A stretch of DNA of 64,000 nucleotides from Dyella sp. BiH032 (GCF_031954525.1 NZ_CP134867.1:4898001-4962000), one strand, 5' to 3'; positions 8,647 through 17,154 are shown, counted from the first letter of the stretch. Made by a program: numbers and translations. Notes: a model not told the origin generated them from the sequence alone.

Positions 8647-9249
8647 TGCACACCCCTAGGTTGGCTTAGGTTTTCCAGCAATGGCCATGCCGATCGCATG
8701 GAAAAGCTCAACCCATCCGATCAGAACACGGTTCCGCCAGCTTGAGACCAAGAACGAATCACGTCGTGGTGACTTCTGGATGGAAAGCAGATTCGCTTGT
8801 GGTAGGACAAAACAGACTGCCGATTAGCGGCTATCGATGCCTGCCCGTCACGCATCTACGAACACACCCTGCCGACACGAGAGCAAGCAGAGCCAAATGT
8901 CCGGCTCTAGGCGGTACCGGGATAAAGGATTTCGTCAAAAGCGGCGGAAATAACTGCACGCGTGCCGGCCGCAATGGCTGGCCTTCCCCCCATGACGCTC
9001 CGTTTCGCAAGAGCGTGCTGGCAAGGCAAAGCGGCTTAACCATCCTTAGCCCCCCCCCAATCTGACCCACCCCATGCGCTGCGCATGCGTCGTAGGAAAC
9101 TACCCGTCCATTTATGCAAAAAGCAACTAGTAATTTCTTGCGCATCTTTGGCGTAAATTCATGCCGCAAACGAGCCGGCGGCACCTTATCCAATCTAGAC
9201 AAGCCCCCCGACCCGTGCCCACGATCACATAGATAACCCTGGGGGACAC
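8647..9249. other. Intergenic region between the divergent Rhs and TMEM175 genes, with a leader hairpin
   Basis: No convincing gene is present in these 603 bases. An inverted repeat lies 25-60 bases before the Rhs start: TTTTCCA (8671-8677) with TGGAAAA (8699-8705), and inside it CCATGC (8685-8690) with GCATGG (8696-8701). It would fold in the Rhs mRNA leader. A run of nine C residues sits at 9050-9058. Composition is less GC-rich than neighbouring genes, suggesting the region belongs to the island. No clear -35/-10 pair was found for either gene. Confidence 0.5.
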
Positions 9250-9885
9250 ATGAGCAAGAACGCCTCGCAACTCGAACGCCTCACCTTCTTCTCCGATGCG
9301 GTGTTCGCCATCGCCATCACTTTGCTGATCATCGAGGTGCACGTGCCGCACGTGAGCGGTGGGGACGATGCGGCGTACTGGCAGGCGCTGGCGGAGCTGC
9401 GGCCCAGCCTGTTCGGGTTCATGCTGAGCTTTCTGGTGATCGGTGCCTTGTGGATGGCGCATCACCGGGTGTTCGGCATGCTGGCGGATTACAGCCAGAA
9501 GATCCTGTGGCCGAACATGTTCCTGCTGATGGTGGTGGCCTTCATGCCGTTCGTGACGGCGCTGATGAGCGCGCATCCGCTGGCGCGGGTGCCGGAGCTG
9601 TTCTATTCGGGCACCTTGCTGGCCGCGGGCCTATTGCAGAACCGGCTGTTCTCGCTGGCGCTGCGCGCGCCCTACGTGCGCGACGACGTGCCGGCGGAAG
9701 AAGTCGCGGCCGCGCGCTGGCGGTCGTGGGGCATGCCGACGTCCGCCGCGCTGTCGCTGATCGCAGCCTGGTTCGTGCCGGGGTGGAACAATTTCTTGCT
9801 GCTCAGCATTCCGCTGCTGGTGCGGTTGTATGCTGCCGCGGGCCGGCGCCGCACGCTTCGCCTGCAGGCGGCTGCCGGCGCCTGA
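9250..9885 (+). CDS. TMEM175-family (DUF1211) membrane protein, putative potassium channel
   Basis: 211 aa with six likely transmembrane helices. The family signature FFSDAVFAIAIT sits at residues 13-24 in the first helix. In TMEM175 proteins the FSD motif and the pore-lining residues of helix 1 form a potassium-conducting channel. A second family feature, GALWMAHHRVFGML, lies near residues 70-85. Start ATG has GGGGGA 5 bases upstream. It is followed after 16 bases by another integral membrane gene on the same strand, so the two may be co-transcribed. Bacterial members act as tetrameric channels of two-repeat homologues; this protein has a single repeat, the normal bacterial form. Confidence 0.85.
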   Translation: MSKNASQLERLTFFSDAVFAIAITLLIIEVHVPHVSGGDDAAYWQALAELRPSLFGFMLSFLVIGALWMAHHRVFGMLADYSQKILWPNMFLLMVVAFMPFVTALMSAHPLARVPELFYSGTLLAAGLLQNRLFSLALRAPYVRDDVPAEEVAAARWRSWGMPTSAALSLIAAWFVPGWNNFLLLSIPLLVRLYAAAGRRRTLRLQAAAGA

Positions 9886-9901
9886 TTTCAGGAGCCCCCC
9901 C

Positions 9902-10561
9902 ATGCCTGCCCGCTTCCGCCTGTTCGCCGCCACGGCCGCCGTGCTGGGATGGTTCGCGCTCGGCTTGCAGCTGCTGTTGTCGATCCAGCTGACCCGGGCG
10001 AACGGCCAGGGCGCGCTGGCCGGGGTGTGGAGCTACCTCGGTTTCTACACCGTGCTGACCAATATCCTGGTGGCGATGGTCCTGACGGCCGGCGCGCTTG
10101 GGCCGCGCGGGGCGGTGACGCGGTTTTTCGGGCGTCCGGACGTCGCCTCGATGGCGGCCATGAGCATCGTCGTGGTCGGCATCATCTACAACCTGCTGCT
10201 GCGGCAGTTGTGGCATCCCGAGGGTTGGCAACTGTTCGCGGACGTCACCTTGCATGACGTCATGCCGATCGCGTTCCTGCTGTACTGGTGGTTCGCCGTG
10301 CCGAAGACCGCGCTGCACTGGCGGCAGATTCCGGCCTGGCAGAGCTACCCCATCGCCTACTTCGCCTATGCCTTGGCGCGCGGTGCGGTGAATGGCTGGT
10401 ATCCCTATCCTTTCCTGGACGTGGCGCACGAAGGCTACCTGCAGGTGGTGATCAACGCCGTGATGGTGTTGTTGTTCTTCATCACCGTGGCCCTGGTGCT
10501 GGTGGGGTTGGGCCGCTGGCAGGCCCGCCGCGCGGCGCAGCCGGCCACCCAGCCGATCTGA
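9902..10561 (+). CDS. Pr6Pr-family integral membrane protein
   Basis: 219 aa with about six transmembrane helices. Family-like features are SYLGFYTVLTNILVAMVL in helix 2, VGIIYNLLLRQLW, the polar LHDVMPIAFLLYWWF segment, and AYFAYALARGAVNGWYPYPFLD before the last helix. The family (FAR-17a/AIG1-like, Pr6Pr) has no established bacterial function. I chose the ATG at 9902 because CAGGAG lies 9 bases upstream and an earlier in-frame start would add 24 non-hydrophobic residues inside the preceding gene. It lies 16 bases after the TMEM175 gene. Confidence 0.8.
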   Translation: MPARFRLFAATAAVLGWFALGLQLLLSIQLTRANGQGALAGVWSYLGFYTVLTNILVAMVLTAGALGPRGAVTRFFGRPDVASMAAMSIVVVGIIYNLLLRQLWHPEGWQLFADVTLHDVMPIAFLLYWWFAVPKTALHWRQIPAWQSYPIAYFAYALARGAVNGWYPYPFLDVAHEGYLQVVINAVMVLLFFITVALVLVGLGRWQARRAAQPATQPI

Positions 10562-10629
10562 ATTCGCGGCGACGCGTCCGTCACGCGCTTGCGGCAGAAT
10601 GCGCGCACGCGCCCTACGACCGGACTCCC

Positions 10630-11178
10630 ATGCGCCTCCTGTCTTTGCCGATCGGCCTCGCCCTGCTTTTCGCCGCCTCGCCTGGCTTCGCCCAGGATGA
10701 TGCCGCTGCGGCCTTCTTCGTGAAGCTGTACACGGAGAAGTGCATGAAGCACTACGCCAAGCCCGAAGCGCTGAAGGCGGAGTTCGAAGCCGCAAACACG
10801 CCCGAGCTGCCTGCGGACACCGCCGGCGTTTTCCTTGGCGGCGCAGCGGGCAAGGCGTGGCCGCAGCGTGGACCGGGCGAAGGGCGTTTCGTGGTGTCGC
10901 TGCGCGACGACGGCGTATGTACGGTGTTCGCGCAGTATGCCGATGACGTGAGCGTGGAGCGGCGATTCAAGGAACTGGTCTCCACTAGCCCCGCGCCACT
11001 CACGGCCGCGCCGGAAAAGGACGAGCGCAAGATGGCGCCGACCGGGCCGATCCACACGCTCAGCTATACGTGGTCGCGCCCCGGGGACGAGAGCGAGTTG
11101 CTCTTTTCCCTGACCACCGCCGTCTCCCCGGACGCGCCGGTCCAGGCCATGGCTTCGCTGGCGCGCGTGAAGAAGTAA
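10630..11178 (+). CDS. Exported protein of unknown function
   Basis: 182 aa with a clear signal peptide (LLSLPIGLALLFAASPGFAQ, cleavage after about residue 22). The mature part has FVKLYTEKCMKHYAKPEALKAEFE, then GAAGKAWPQRGPGEGRFVVSLRDDGVCTVFAQYAD. It resembles the small NMCC_0638-like exported proteins of proteobacteria, an impression I cannot verify here. Two cysteines in the mature part could form a disulphide in the periplasm. No ribosome binding site is obvious; the start is set by the signal peptide. It ends 6 bases before the convergent GST gene. Confidence 0.7.
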   Translation: MRLLSLPIGLALLFAASPGFAQDDAAAAFFVKLYTEKCMKHYAKPEALKAEFEAANTPELPADTAGVFLGGAAGKAWPQRGPGEGRFVVSLRDDGVCTVFAQYADDVSVERRFKELVSTSPAPLTAAPEKDERKMAPTGPIHTLSYTWSRPGDESELLFSLTTAVSPDAPVQAMASLARVKK

Positions 11179-11184
11179 CGGACG

Positions 11185-11871
11185 TCACGTCCGTACGCGC
11201 AGATCCTCCAGCCACTCGCCTGCCAGGTGGGTGTGATCTTCGTGGTCGCTGTCGCGCCAGGGTTCGCGTAGCGCTTCCTCGTACCAGCGGCGGCAGGAAG
11301 ATAGCTCGCGCAGGCGGTGAGCATAGGCGGAGCTCACCGGCTGCACTGGCAAGTCATAGGTCTGGATGCGGTAGGCCACGGGCGCATAGAAGGCGTCGGC
11401 CGCGGTAAAGCGCGCGCCCGCGAGAAAGGGGCCGCCGAAACGCCGGATACCTTCGGCCCATAGCTCGTCGAGGCGCGCGAGATCGGTCTTCAGCGTGTCC
11501 GGCAGGTGATACAGCCGCACGCGGATGCCGCAGCTCATCGAGGCGTGCTCGCGCAGCGGGCCGAAGCCGGAATGCATTTCCGCCGTGGCGCAGCGCGCCC
11601 AGGCACGGGCGGCGGGGTCTTCCGGCCACACGCCGGGATGGCGTTCGGCGAGGTACTCGACAATGCCCAGCGAATCCCACACGACCGTGTTGCCATCATG
11701 CAGACAGGGCACCTTGCCGTTGGGCGCGAACGGGCGGAAGTTGGCCCAGTTGTGATTGCCCTCGAAGCGCACGAGCTTCTCCTCGAAGGGAATGCCCAGC
11801 TCGTGCAGCAGCACCCAAGGGCGCATGGACCAGGAGGAGTAGTTCTTGTTGGCGATGTAGAGCGTGTACAT
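11185..11871 (-). CDS. Glutathione S-transferase family protein
   Basis: 228 aa. The N-terminal thioredoxin-like domain begins YTLYIANKNYSSWSMRPWVLL, with the SSWSxR segment at the glutathione-binding position, followed by FAPNGKVPCLHDGNTVVWDSLGIVEYLAERHP (cis-Pro and the glutathione gamma-glutamyl contacts). The C-terminal helical domain contains RFGGPFLAGARFTAADAFYAPVAYRI. This is the subgroup of GSTs seen beside maleylacetoacetate isomerase-like enzymes; its substrate is not known. I use the ATG at 11871 with GGGGAGG 5 bases upstream rather than the further upstream in-frame start. Confidence 0.88.
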   Translation of the reverse strand: MYTLYIANKNYSSWSMRPWVLLHELGIPFEEKLVRFEGNHNWANFRPFAPNGKVPCLHDGNTVVWDSLGIVEYLAERHPGVWPEDPAARAWARCATAEMHSGFGPLREHASMSCGIRVRLYHLPDTLKTDLARLDELWAEGIRRFGGPFLAGARFTAADAFYAPVAYRIQTYDLPVQPVSSAYAHRLRELSSCRRWYEEALREPWRDSDHEDHTHLAGEWLEDLRVRT

Positions 11872-11975
11872 GCCGGCCTCCCCGCGGCGCGTCGGTGGAG
11901 GCCTAAGCGTAGCCGCGTTCGCCGGCGCAGGCAGCCTCGACCGCATGCGGATCGAACGCAGTACCTGTGACGGTG

Positions 11976-12272
11976 TCAGGTGTCGAGGATCACCAGCGTC
12001 CCGTGGCTTCCCGGCGCCACCGCGTGCGGCACGCCCGCCGGGACGACATACAGTTCACCGGGGCCCACTCGCACGACATCGCCACCGATCTGAAGCAGCA
12101 TCTGGCCATCCAGTACCAGCAGGCCCTCCGGATAGTCGTGGCACTCGTCCGGGTAAGCCAATGCGTCCATGCGCGCCACCTTGAAGTTGGCGCCGCCGAA
12201 GCGCGCCAGCACTTTCGATGTCCAAGCCTGCGGCAAGCCATCGGCCACCTCGGCCAAGCTGATCAACGCCAT
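11976..12272 (-). CDS. Small cupin-domain protein
   Basis: 98 aa single-domain cupin. The two cupin motifs are recognisable: DECHDYPEGLLVLDGQMLLQIGG (first motif, with H and E but fewer histidines than usual) and GPGELYVVPAGVPHAVAPG (second motif with the conserved PxGxxH). It probably binds a metal or a small ligand; no reaction can be assigned. It starts 7 bases after the stop of the EamA exporter gene on the same strand, so the two almost certainly form one transcript, controlled from the divergent region next to the Lrp-type regulator. Confidence 0.82.
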   Translation of the reverse strand: MALISLAEVADGLPQAWTSKVLARFGGANFKVARMDALAYPDECHDYPEGLLVLDGQMLLQIGGDVVRVGPGELYVVPAGVPHAVAPGSHGTLVILDT

Positions 12273-12279
12273 GGCTGCT

Positions 12280-13206
12280 TCAGTGCTGCTTGGCCGGCGT
12301 CGCCGCGATGGTGGCCGTGGACGCGGCCGGCGAGCGCTTGCGCGCATTGGCCAGGATCACACCGCCAACGGTGACGGCGCCGCCGACCACGGTGAGCAGC
12401 GCCGGCCGCTCGCCCAGCCACACCCAGCCGATCAGCACCGCGATCGGTGGCGAAAAGTAGATGAAACTGCTGACTTGCGACGCCGACGCGCGCTGCAGCG
12501 CGGCGTTCCAGGCGATGTAGCCGATGAAGGTCGGCGCAATGCCCAGCCACAGCAGCGAGCCGATATGCGCAGCCGGCGCATGCAGCAGCGCGGACGGCAG
12601 CCCCAGACCGAACGGCAGCGCCGCCAGCGTGCCGGCGAAGAAGGTGAACGCGGTGACGCCCAACATGCTGTTGCGCGCAAACAAGGGCTTCTGGCCCACG
12701 AACAGAATGGACGAGCACAGCACGCTCACCAGCACCAGCGCCGCCATCGGCTCGAACTTCACGCCCTTGCCACTGGCCAGCACCACCATCACCACGCCGA
12801 CCAGGGCGATGCCCAGGCCGGTGAGGGTGCGCACCGACAGCCGCTCGCGCAGCCACAGCGCCGACAGCGCGGCGGTGGCGGCGGGAATCAGCGAGATGAT
12901 GATGGCCGCCGTGCCGCTGGCCACGCGGGTTTCCGCCGTGTTGAGGCAGAGGTGATACACGGTCAGGCCCAGCACGCCCAGCACCGCGAGCTGCAGCCAG
13001 TCCTTGCGGGCGGGCAGCGGCACGCGCTTGAACAGCAGCAGCACCGCGAAGCACAGCGAGCCGATGCCCAGCCGCGCGAAAGCCACTTCGCCAGGCGTGA
13101 ACGAGCCCAGGGCGTGGGCGATCGCGGCGTAGGCCGAGGACCAGGTGAGCAGGGCGATGCCGATGTAGATCAGCGCGCGCCCGTCGAGGCGTTCCGGGGT
13201 GGACAT
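12280..13206 (-). CDS. EamA-family DMT transporter (putative amino acid/metabolite exporter)
   Basis: 308 aa with ten predicted transmembrane helices in two EamA repeats. The first starts ALIYIGIALLTWSSAYAAIAHAL with FAR following helix 2, and the second carries LTGLGIALVGVVMVVL and GWVWLGERPALLTVVGGAVTVGGVIL near the C-terminus. The family exports amino acids and other small metabolites; YdeD/RhtA-type members are examples. AGGAA lies 7 bases before the ATG. The gene is divergent from an Lrp/AsnC regulator, the usual arrangement for an amino acid exporter controlled by its neighbour. Confidence 0.88.
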   Translation of the reverse strand: MSTPERLDGRALIYIGIALLTWSSAYAAIAHALGSFTPGEVAFARLGIGSLCFAVLLLFKRVPLPARKDWLQLAVLGVLGLTVYHLCLNTAETRVASGTAAIIISLIPAATAALSALWLRERLSVRTLTGLGIALVGVVMVVLASGKGVKFEPMAALVLVSVLCSSILFVGQKPLFARNSMLGVTAFTFFAGTLAALPFGLGLPSALLHAPAAHIGSLLWLGIAPTFIGYIAWNAALQRASASQVSSFIYFSPPIAVLIGWVWLGERPALLTVVGGAVTVGGVILANARKRSPAASTATIAATPAKQH

Positions 13207-13261
13207 GGGGGGATTCCTGGGCGGGAAGCAAGGAAAATCGTAGATCGGAAGGTTCTGCCCC

Positions 13262-13315
13262 GGAATGATGAATCAGAGTACGATGGCCATGTTTCGCCTT
13301 TGATCGAATCATTCC
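13262..13315. promoter_or_regulatory. Candidate Lrp-type operator between the EamA exporter and its divergent regulator
   Basis: The interval carries the inverted repeat GGAATGAT (13262-13269) and ATCATTCC (13308-13315), the right arm touching the regulator's ATG. Within each arm is a smaller dyad: TGATGAATCA (13266-13275) and TGATCGAATCA (13301-13311). Two similar dyads about 35 bases apart in a divergent promoter suit an Lrp/AsnC octamer that represses itself and controls the exporter. Function is inferred from layout. Confidence 0.5.
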
Positions 13316-13822
13316 ATGAACGCTCTTACCTTCGAATCGAAACCCTCATTCGACACCAAGGATTGGCAGATCCTCGAGGCCCTGCAACAGGACGCCCGGC
13401 AGGGCTACGCCGAGCTGGGCCGCAAGGTGCGCCTGTCCGCGCCGGCCGTGGCCGAGCGGGTCAAGCGCCTGGAAGAGGCCGGCGTGATCACCGCCTACCG
13501 CGCCCAAGTCAACCCGCGCCGCCTGGGCTACGAGATCGAGGCGATGATCCGCCTGCGCTGCGACGGCGGCACCTGCGCCCGCGTCGGCGCACTGGTGGCC
13601 GGTGTGCCGGAAGTGCTGGATTGCCGCCGCCTGGCAGGCGAGGACTCTGCGCTGCTGCGCGTGGTCGCCATGTCGGTGCCGCATCTGGAAAACGTGCTGG
13701 ACCGGCTGCTGAAGATCCATCCGAGCATCAGCACCACCACCCTGGTGGTATTGCAGACCTCGCATGAGAACCGCCCGATCACGCTGGCGATGCGCAACAC
13801 AGCCAACGCCGCGCTGAGCTGA
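13316..13822 (+). CDS. Lrp/AsnC-family transcriptional regulator
   Basis: 168 aa. The N-terminal winged helix-turn-helix (about residues 15-70) reads DTKDWQILEALQQDARQGYAELG...LSAPAVAERVKRLEEAGVITAYRAQVNP, typical of the family. The C-terminal RAM domain includes LGYEIEAMIRLRCDGG, VPEVLDCRRLAGEDSALLRVVA and ISTTTLVVLQT. RAM domains bind amino acids and assemble dimers into octamers. It is divergent from the EamA exporter and cupin pair, which I take as its main target; the dyads in the shared promoter fit that. Confidence 0.92.
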   Translation: MNALTFESKPSFDTKDWQILEALQQDARQGYAELGRKVRLSAPAVAERVKRLEEAGVITAYRAQVNPRRLGYEIEAMIRLRCDGGTCARVGALVAGVPEVLDCRRLAGEDSALLRVVAMSVPHLENVLDRLLKIHPSISTTTLVVLQTSHENRPITLAMRNTANAALS

Positions 13823-13881
13823 TGCCGCACGGCACGCGATCGCGCGGGTTATGCTCGCGCGATTGCCAAGGAGCGTGCCGC

Positions 13882-14835
13882 ATGCGCCAGCTGTATCCCG
13901 AGATCGAACCGTACAAGACGCAACGCATCCAGGTGGATGCGCTCCACAACCTCTACGTGGAGGAGTGCGGCAATCCCGACGGCCTGCCGGTGATCTTCCT
14001 GCACGGCGGCCCGGGCGCGGGCGTGTCGCCTTATCACCGCCGCTTCTTCGATCCCTCGCGCTACCGCATCGTGCTGTTCGACCAGCGCGGCGCGGGTCGC
14101 TCCACGCCATTTGCCGAGCTGCGCGACAACACCACATGGCACCTGGTGCGTGACATCGAGACGATCCGCGAAGCGCTGGGCATCGAGCGCTGGGTGGTAT
14201 TCGGCGGTTCGTGGGGTTCCACACTCGCGCTGGCGTACGCGCAGGCACATCCCGAGCGCGCGCTGGGCCTGGTGCTGCGCGGCATCTGGCTGGTGCGCGA
14301 CGAAGAGCTCCACTGGTTCAACGAACTTGGCGCCGGCGCGGCCTATGTAAGGCCGGTCGAGTGGAACCGCTACCTCGCGCATATCCCCGAGGCCGAGCGC
14401 GGCGACATGGTCGAGGCCTACTGGCGCCGCCTGGACGATCCCGATCCGCAGGTGCGCCTGGCCGCCGCGCTGGCATGGGACGCGTGGGAAAGCAGCTGCA
14501 TCGCGCTGGAGGACACGCCCTACGATCCCGCCGACGCGGGCACGCAGGAATCGGCCATCAGCAAGGCACGCGCCGAGGTGCACTACTTCCGCCATCGCGC
14601 CTTCCTGGAACCGGGCCAGCTGCTGCGCGACGTGGCGAAGATCCGCCGCATCCCCGCCACTATCGTGCACGGCCGCTACGACCTGATCTGTCCGGTGAAG
14701 AATGCGTACGACCTTGCCGAAGCGTGGCCGGAAGCCGATTTCCACGTGGTCACGGCCGGACACGCGGCGAACGAGCCGGCCATCGTGGATGTGCTGGTCA
14801 CCGCGACGGACCGGCTGGCGGACCGGTACGGCTAG
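13882..14835 (+). CDS. pip: Proline iminopeptidase
   Basis: 317 aa, the normal length of the alpha/beta-hydrolase peptidase S33 subfamily that removes N-terminal proline from peptides in the cytoplasm. The oxyanion motif HGGPGAG lies near residue 43, the nucleophile is S110 in GGSWGS, the acid D267 is in GRYDLICP, and the histidine H294 is in AGHAANEP. The FDQRGAGRSTP segment is also typical. I use the ATG at 13882, with AAGGAG 8 bases upstream. The final catalytic region is complete. No neighbour suggests a specialised role. Confidence 0.95.
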   Translation: MRQLYPEIEPYKTQRIQVDALHNLYVEECGNPDGLPVIFLHGGPGAGVSPYHRRFFDPSRYRIVLFDQRGAGRSTPFAELRDNTTWHLVRDIETIREALGIERWVVFGGSWGSTLALAYAQAHPERALGLVLRGIWLVRDEELHWFNELGAGAAYVRPVEWNRYLAHIPEAERGDMVEAYWRRLDDPDPQVRLAAALAWDAWESSCIALEDTPYDPADAGTQESAISKARAEVHYFRHRAFLEPGQLLRDVAKIRRIPATIVHGRYDLICPVKNAYDLAEAWPEADFHVVTAGHAANEPAIVDVLVTATDRLADRYG

Positions 14836-14849
14836 CTTCGCTCACGCGG

Positions 14850-15581
14850 TTACGGCAGGCCCACGTAACCGCGCCGGAAGCTCACCGGCTGCGCCATGCC
14901 CGGCGCGCGCCATTCGCCCAGCACGGTGAGTTGCTTGCCGTCCGGCGCCAGCATCCATCGCTGGTCGAGCTTCGAGCCGTCTGCATATTGGATCGAGACG
15001 TGCAGGCCGTCCGATTCACGGCGCGCGCTGACCATCGCGTTGCCGGCCAGGGTCTGGCGGCTCTGGCCATCGAGGCGCACGTCCATGGCCGAACCGTCGG
15101 CGAAGCGCACCTGGATCGACTGCGTGTCCTGCTGCACGAGCAGCACGTTGTCGTGTTCCAGAGTGGGCGGCAGCGGATAGTCGCCGCGGAAATCCTCGCC
15201 CTTCTCATCCTTGGCCGTCTCGCCGCCACGGCCGCCTTTGCCGCCGCGTCCACCATGGCCGCCCATGCCGCCGCCACCCATGCCGCCGCGGCCCATCCCC
15301 CCGCCGCGATGGCCGCCCTGGCCCGGACGTGCGGCTGGTGTGGAAGCGCCCGTGGACGAGGCTGCCGCAGGCGCCGCAGCACTCTGCCCGGCTTCGCGCA
15401 GCAGTCGCTTCACCGTATCGGCGCTGTCGCTGTTGCCATCGTCCAGACGCCAGGCACCGCCATAGCTCGCCGCGACCGAAGCCTGGGCGTGGAGCCCGCC
15501 GGCAAGCATGGCGATGGCACATAAAACAGCCAACTGGAGAAGCATGAACAGGAAGCCGTGGCGGCGGGAGCTAAGAGACAT
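14850..15581 (-). CDS. Exported Gly-rich protein of unknown function
   Basis: 243 aa. An N-terminal signal peptide (hydrophobic stretch about residues 11-30 ending LHAQA) is followed by about 50 residues and then a low-complexity block of Gly with Arg, His and Met (about 87-118, repeats like GMGRGGMGGGGMGGHGG). A folded C-terminal half follows, with two similar beta-strand pairs (SIQVRFADGSAMDVRLDG and SIQYADGSKLDQRWML). This pattern suggests a periplasmic protein with a flexible tether; the His/Met-rich linker could bind metal, which is speculation. Two starts are possible, 15581 or the ATG at 15545, neither with a strong ribosome site. Confidence 0.7.
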   Translation of the reverse strand: MSLSSRRHGFLFMLLQLAVLCAIAMLAGGLHAQASVAASYGGAWRLDDGNSDSADTVKRLLREAGQSAAAPAAASSTGASTPAARPGQGGHRGGGMGRGGMGGGGMGGHGGRGGKGGRGGETAKDEKGEDFRGDYPLPPTLEHDNVLLVQQDTQSIQVRFADGSAMDVRLDGQSRQTLAGNAMVSARRESDGLHVSIQYADGSKLDQRWMLAPDGKQLTVLGEWRAPGMAQPVSFRRGYVGLP

Positions 15582-15670
15582 AAGCGCGACCGATCGTCAC
15601 CCTATGGGCGGCATCCGCCCATGACGCGCGAACGAAGCTTTCGGTTGACATGCGCCCTTGCCGGACCTGG

Positions 15671-16123
15671 CTACCGCCGGATCAGCAGCACCCCCGCCAC
15701 GAGCAATACGGCGCCCACGAGCCGCGCAGGGTTCGCAAGCTGCTGCGGCGAGCCGAGGAATCCGAAATGGTCGATGGCGATCCCCGCCGCCATCTGCCCG
15801 ACGACGATAAGGGCGAGCACGGTGGCCGCGCCCAGCCGCGGAATCGTCAGGATCGCAGTACCGACGAAGATGGCCCCGAAAATACCGCCGGTCCAGGACA
15901 CGGGAGCGGACCGGGCGGACACGACCTCCGCAAGCCGGGGACCCTTGGTGGCGAGCGCCAATGCCAGCATGGCCAGCATGCCGACGAAATAGCTGGCGAA
16001 GCCCGCCCACCATGGCGAGCCGATCTCGCTGCGCAGGTTGGCGTTGAGCACCTGCTGCACGGCCACGCTGATGCCCGCGGCGATGACGGCCAGATAGAGA
16101 AAAACAGTCGATGCGATGCCCAT
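15671..16123 (-). CDS. DMT-family transporter of the YdcZ (DUF606) type
   Basis: 150 aa with five hydrophobic helices, the length of the half-size DUF606/YdcZ proteins. Family-like sequence includes GISVAVQQVLNANLRSEIGSPWWAGFASYFVG near the N-terminus, VSWTGGIFGAIFVG in the middle and LGAATVLALIVVGQMAAGIAIDHFGFLG. They are thought to work as dimers of small inner-membrane exporters with unknown substrates. The ATG at 16123 has GGAG 6 bases upstream; an in-frame GTG two codons earlier is less likely. An AraC regulator lies just upstream on the same strand. Confidence 0.88.
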   Translation of the reverse strand: MGIASTVFLYLAVIAAGISVAVQQVLNANLRSEIGSPWWAGFASYFVGMLAMLALALATKGPRLAEVVSARSAPVSWTGGIFGAIFVGTAILTIPRLGAATVLALIVVGQMAAGIAIDHFGFLGSPQQLANPARLVGAVLLVAGVLLIRR

Positions 16124-16219
16124 GGGCACTCCGGATCACGCGCGAGCCGCCACCGGCCGCTGCTTCCAGGAAGACTAGGCTGTGCGCGTGGCGCCCGTCT
16201 GGAACGGATGTGACCGGCT

Positions 16220-17071
16220 TCAGCCGGCGCGATAGCGGGCTGGCGTGACGCCGAAGATCCGCCGGAAGCAGCGTCCCAGGTGGCTCTGATCGGCGAATCC
16301 GGCCAGCGCGGCCGCGTCCGCCGGCGGCGTACCGGCACGCAGCAATCCTCGTGCGTGATTGAGCCTGCGGACGATATCGAACGCTTGCGGCGGCAGGCCG
16401 TACCGGCGCCGGAACGCGCGGGAGTAACCCTCCCGGCTCATCGCGAACTCGCTCGCGGCAGCCCGCACCGAAGTCGCCGAACGACTCATCAGCGGTCGGC
16501 CGGCGGCTAGTGGCGGGTAAGGGTCACGATGGCGCCGGCGCGCCTGTTCCACCAGCGCGTCCCATGCCGCGCCCTGGATGGGCCAGGCCTTTGCAAGGCG
16601 ATCCAGCAAGCGATGCGTGTCGTATTCGCCGGCGCGCAGATAAAGGTTCATACACAACACCCCGCCGGATTCGGGTAACGAGCGATGCGCCATGCCTGCC
16701 GGAATGCAGAGGCCGCGGCCCGCGGCGATCGTGACCTGCGCGTCGCCCAATAGAAAACGGCGTTGCCCGGCGATCACGAAAGTGATCTGGTCCTCATCGT
16801 GGAAATGTCCGGGAAGCCCGACGTCCGTGCCCCGCACCGTCCCGAGCTCGACGATGCCTGCAACGGCCGGACGCCAGTACGCCCAGGTGTCATCCGCGGC
16901 GGTGCACGGCGCGAGACCTTCCAGGCCGAACGGTGGATGCACGAAGGACTCCTCCGGGAAACGCGTGATCACACGATGCCGAATAATGCCATCGCACCGC
17001 AGCGGAGATCTTTGGCTTCCGTCCGTGTTCCCCTCATTCGTCGGCGCGGCATAGCACCGCGGCGAAGCCAT
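16220..17071 (-). CDS. AraC-family transcriptional regulator
   Basis: About 283 aa from the ATG at 17071; a GTG at 16972 would give 250 aa and removes a poorly conserved leader. Neither start has a good ribosome site. The N-terminal cupin-like sensor contains LPGHFHDEDQITFVIAGQRRFLLGDAQ and GLCIPAGMAHRS. The C-terminal part has two helix-turn-helix units: SVRAAASEFAMSREGYSRAFRRRYGLPPQAF and ADAAALAGFADQSHLGRCFRRIFGVTPARYR, the last matching the AraC signature. It precedes the YdcZ-type transporter on the same strand by 96 bases and probably controls it. Confidence 0.9.
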   Translation of the reverse strand: MASPRCYAAPTNEGNTDGSQRSPLRCDGIIRHRVITRFPEESFVHPPFGLEGLAPCTAADDTWAYWRPAVAGIVELGTVRGTDVGLPGHFHDEDQITFVIAGQRRFLLGDAQVTIAAGRGLCIPAGMAHRSLPESGGVLCMNLYLRAGEYDTHRLLDRLAKAWPIQGAAWDALVEQARRRHRDPYPPLAAGRPLMSRSATSVRAAASEFAMSREGYSRAFRRRYGLPPQAFDIVRRLNHARGLLRAGTPPADAAALAGFADQSHLGRCFRRIFGVTPARYRAG

Positions 17072-17154
17072 CGCGCGGGCCGCGAGCAAGATTCGGAGGG
17101 TGGCGCGAGGAGCTTCCCGCGATCCTGCAGGCAACTCTTTTTGGAACTCGTCTC

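Noticed and set aside
9050..9058. Run of nine C residues as a phase-variable switch
   Set aside because: It is not within any supported gene or recognisable promoter spacer.
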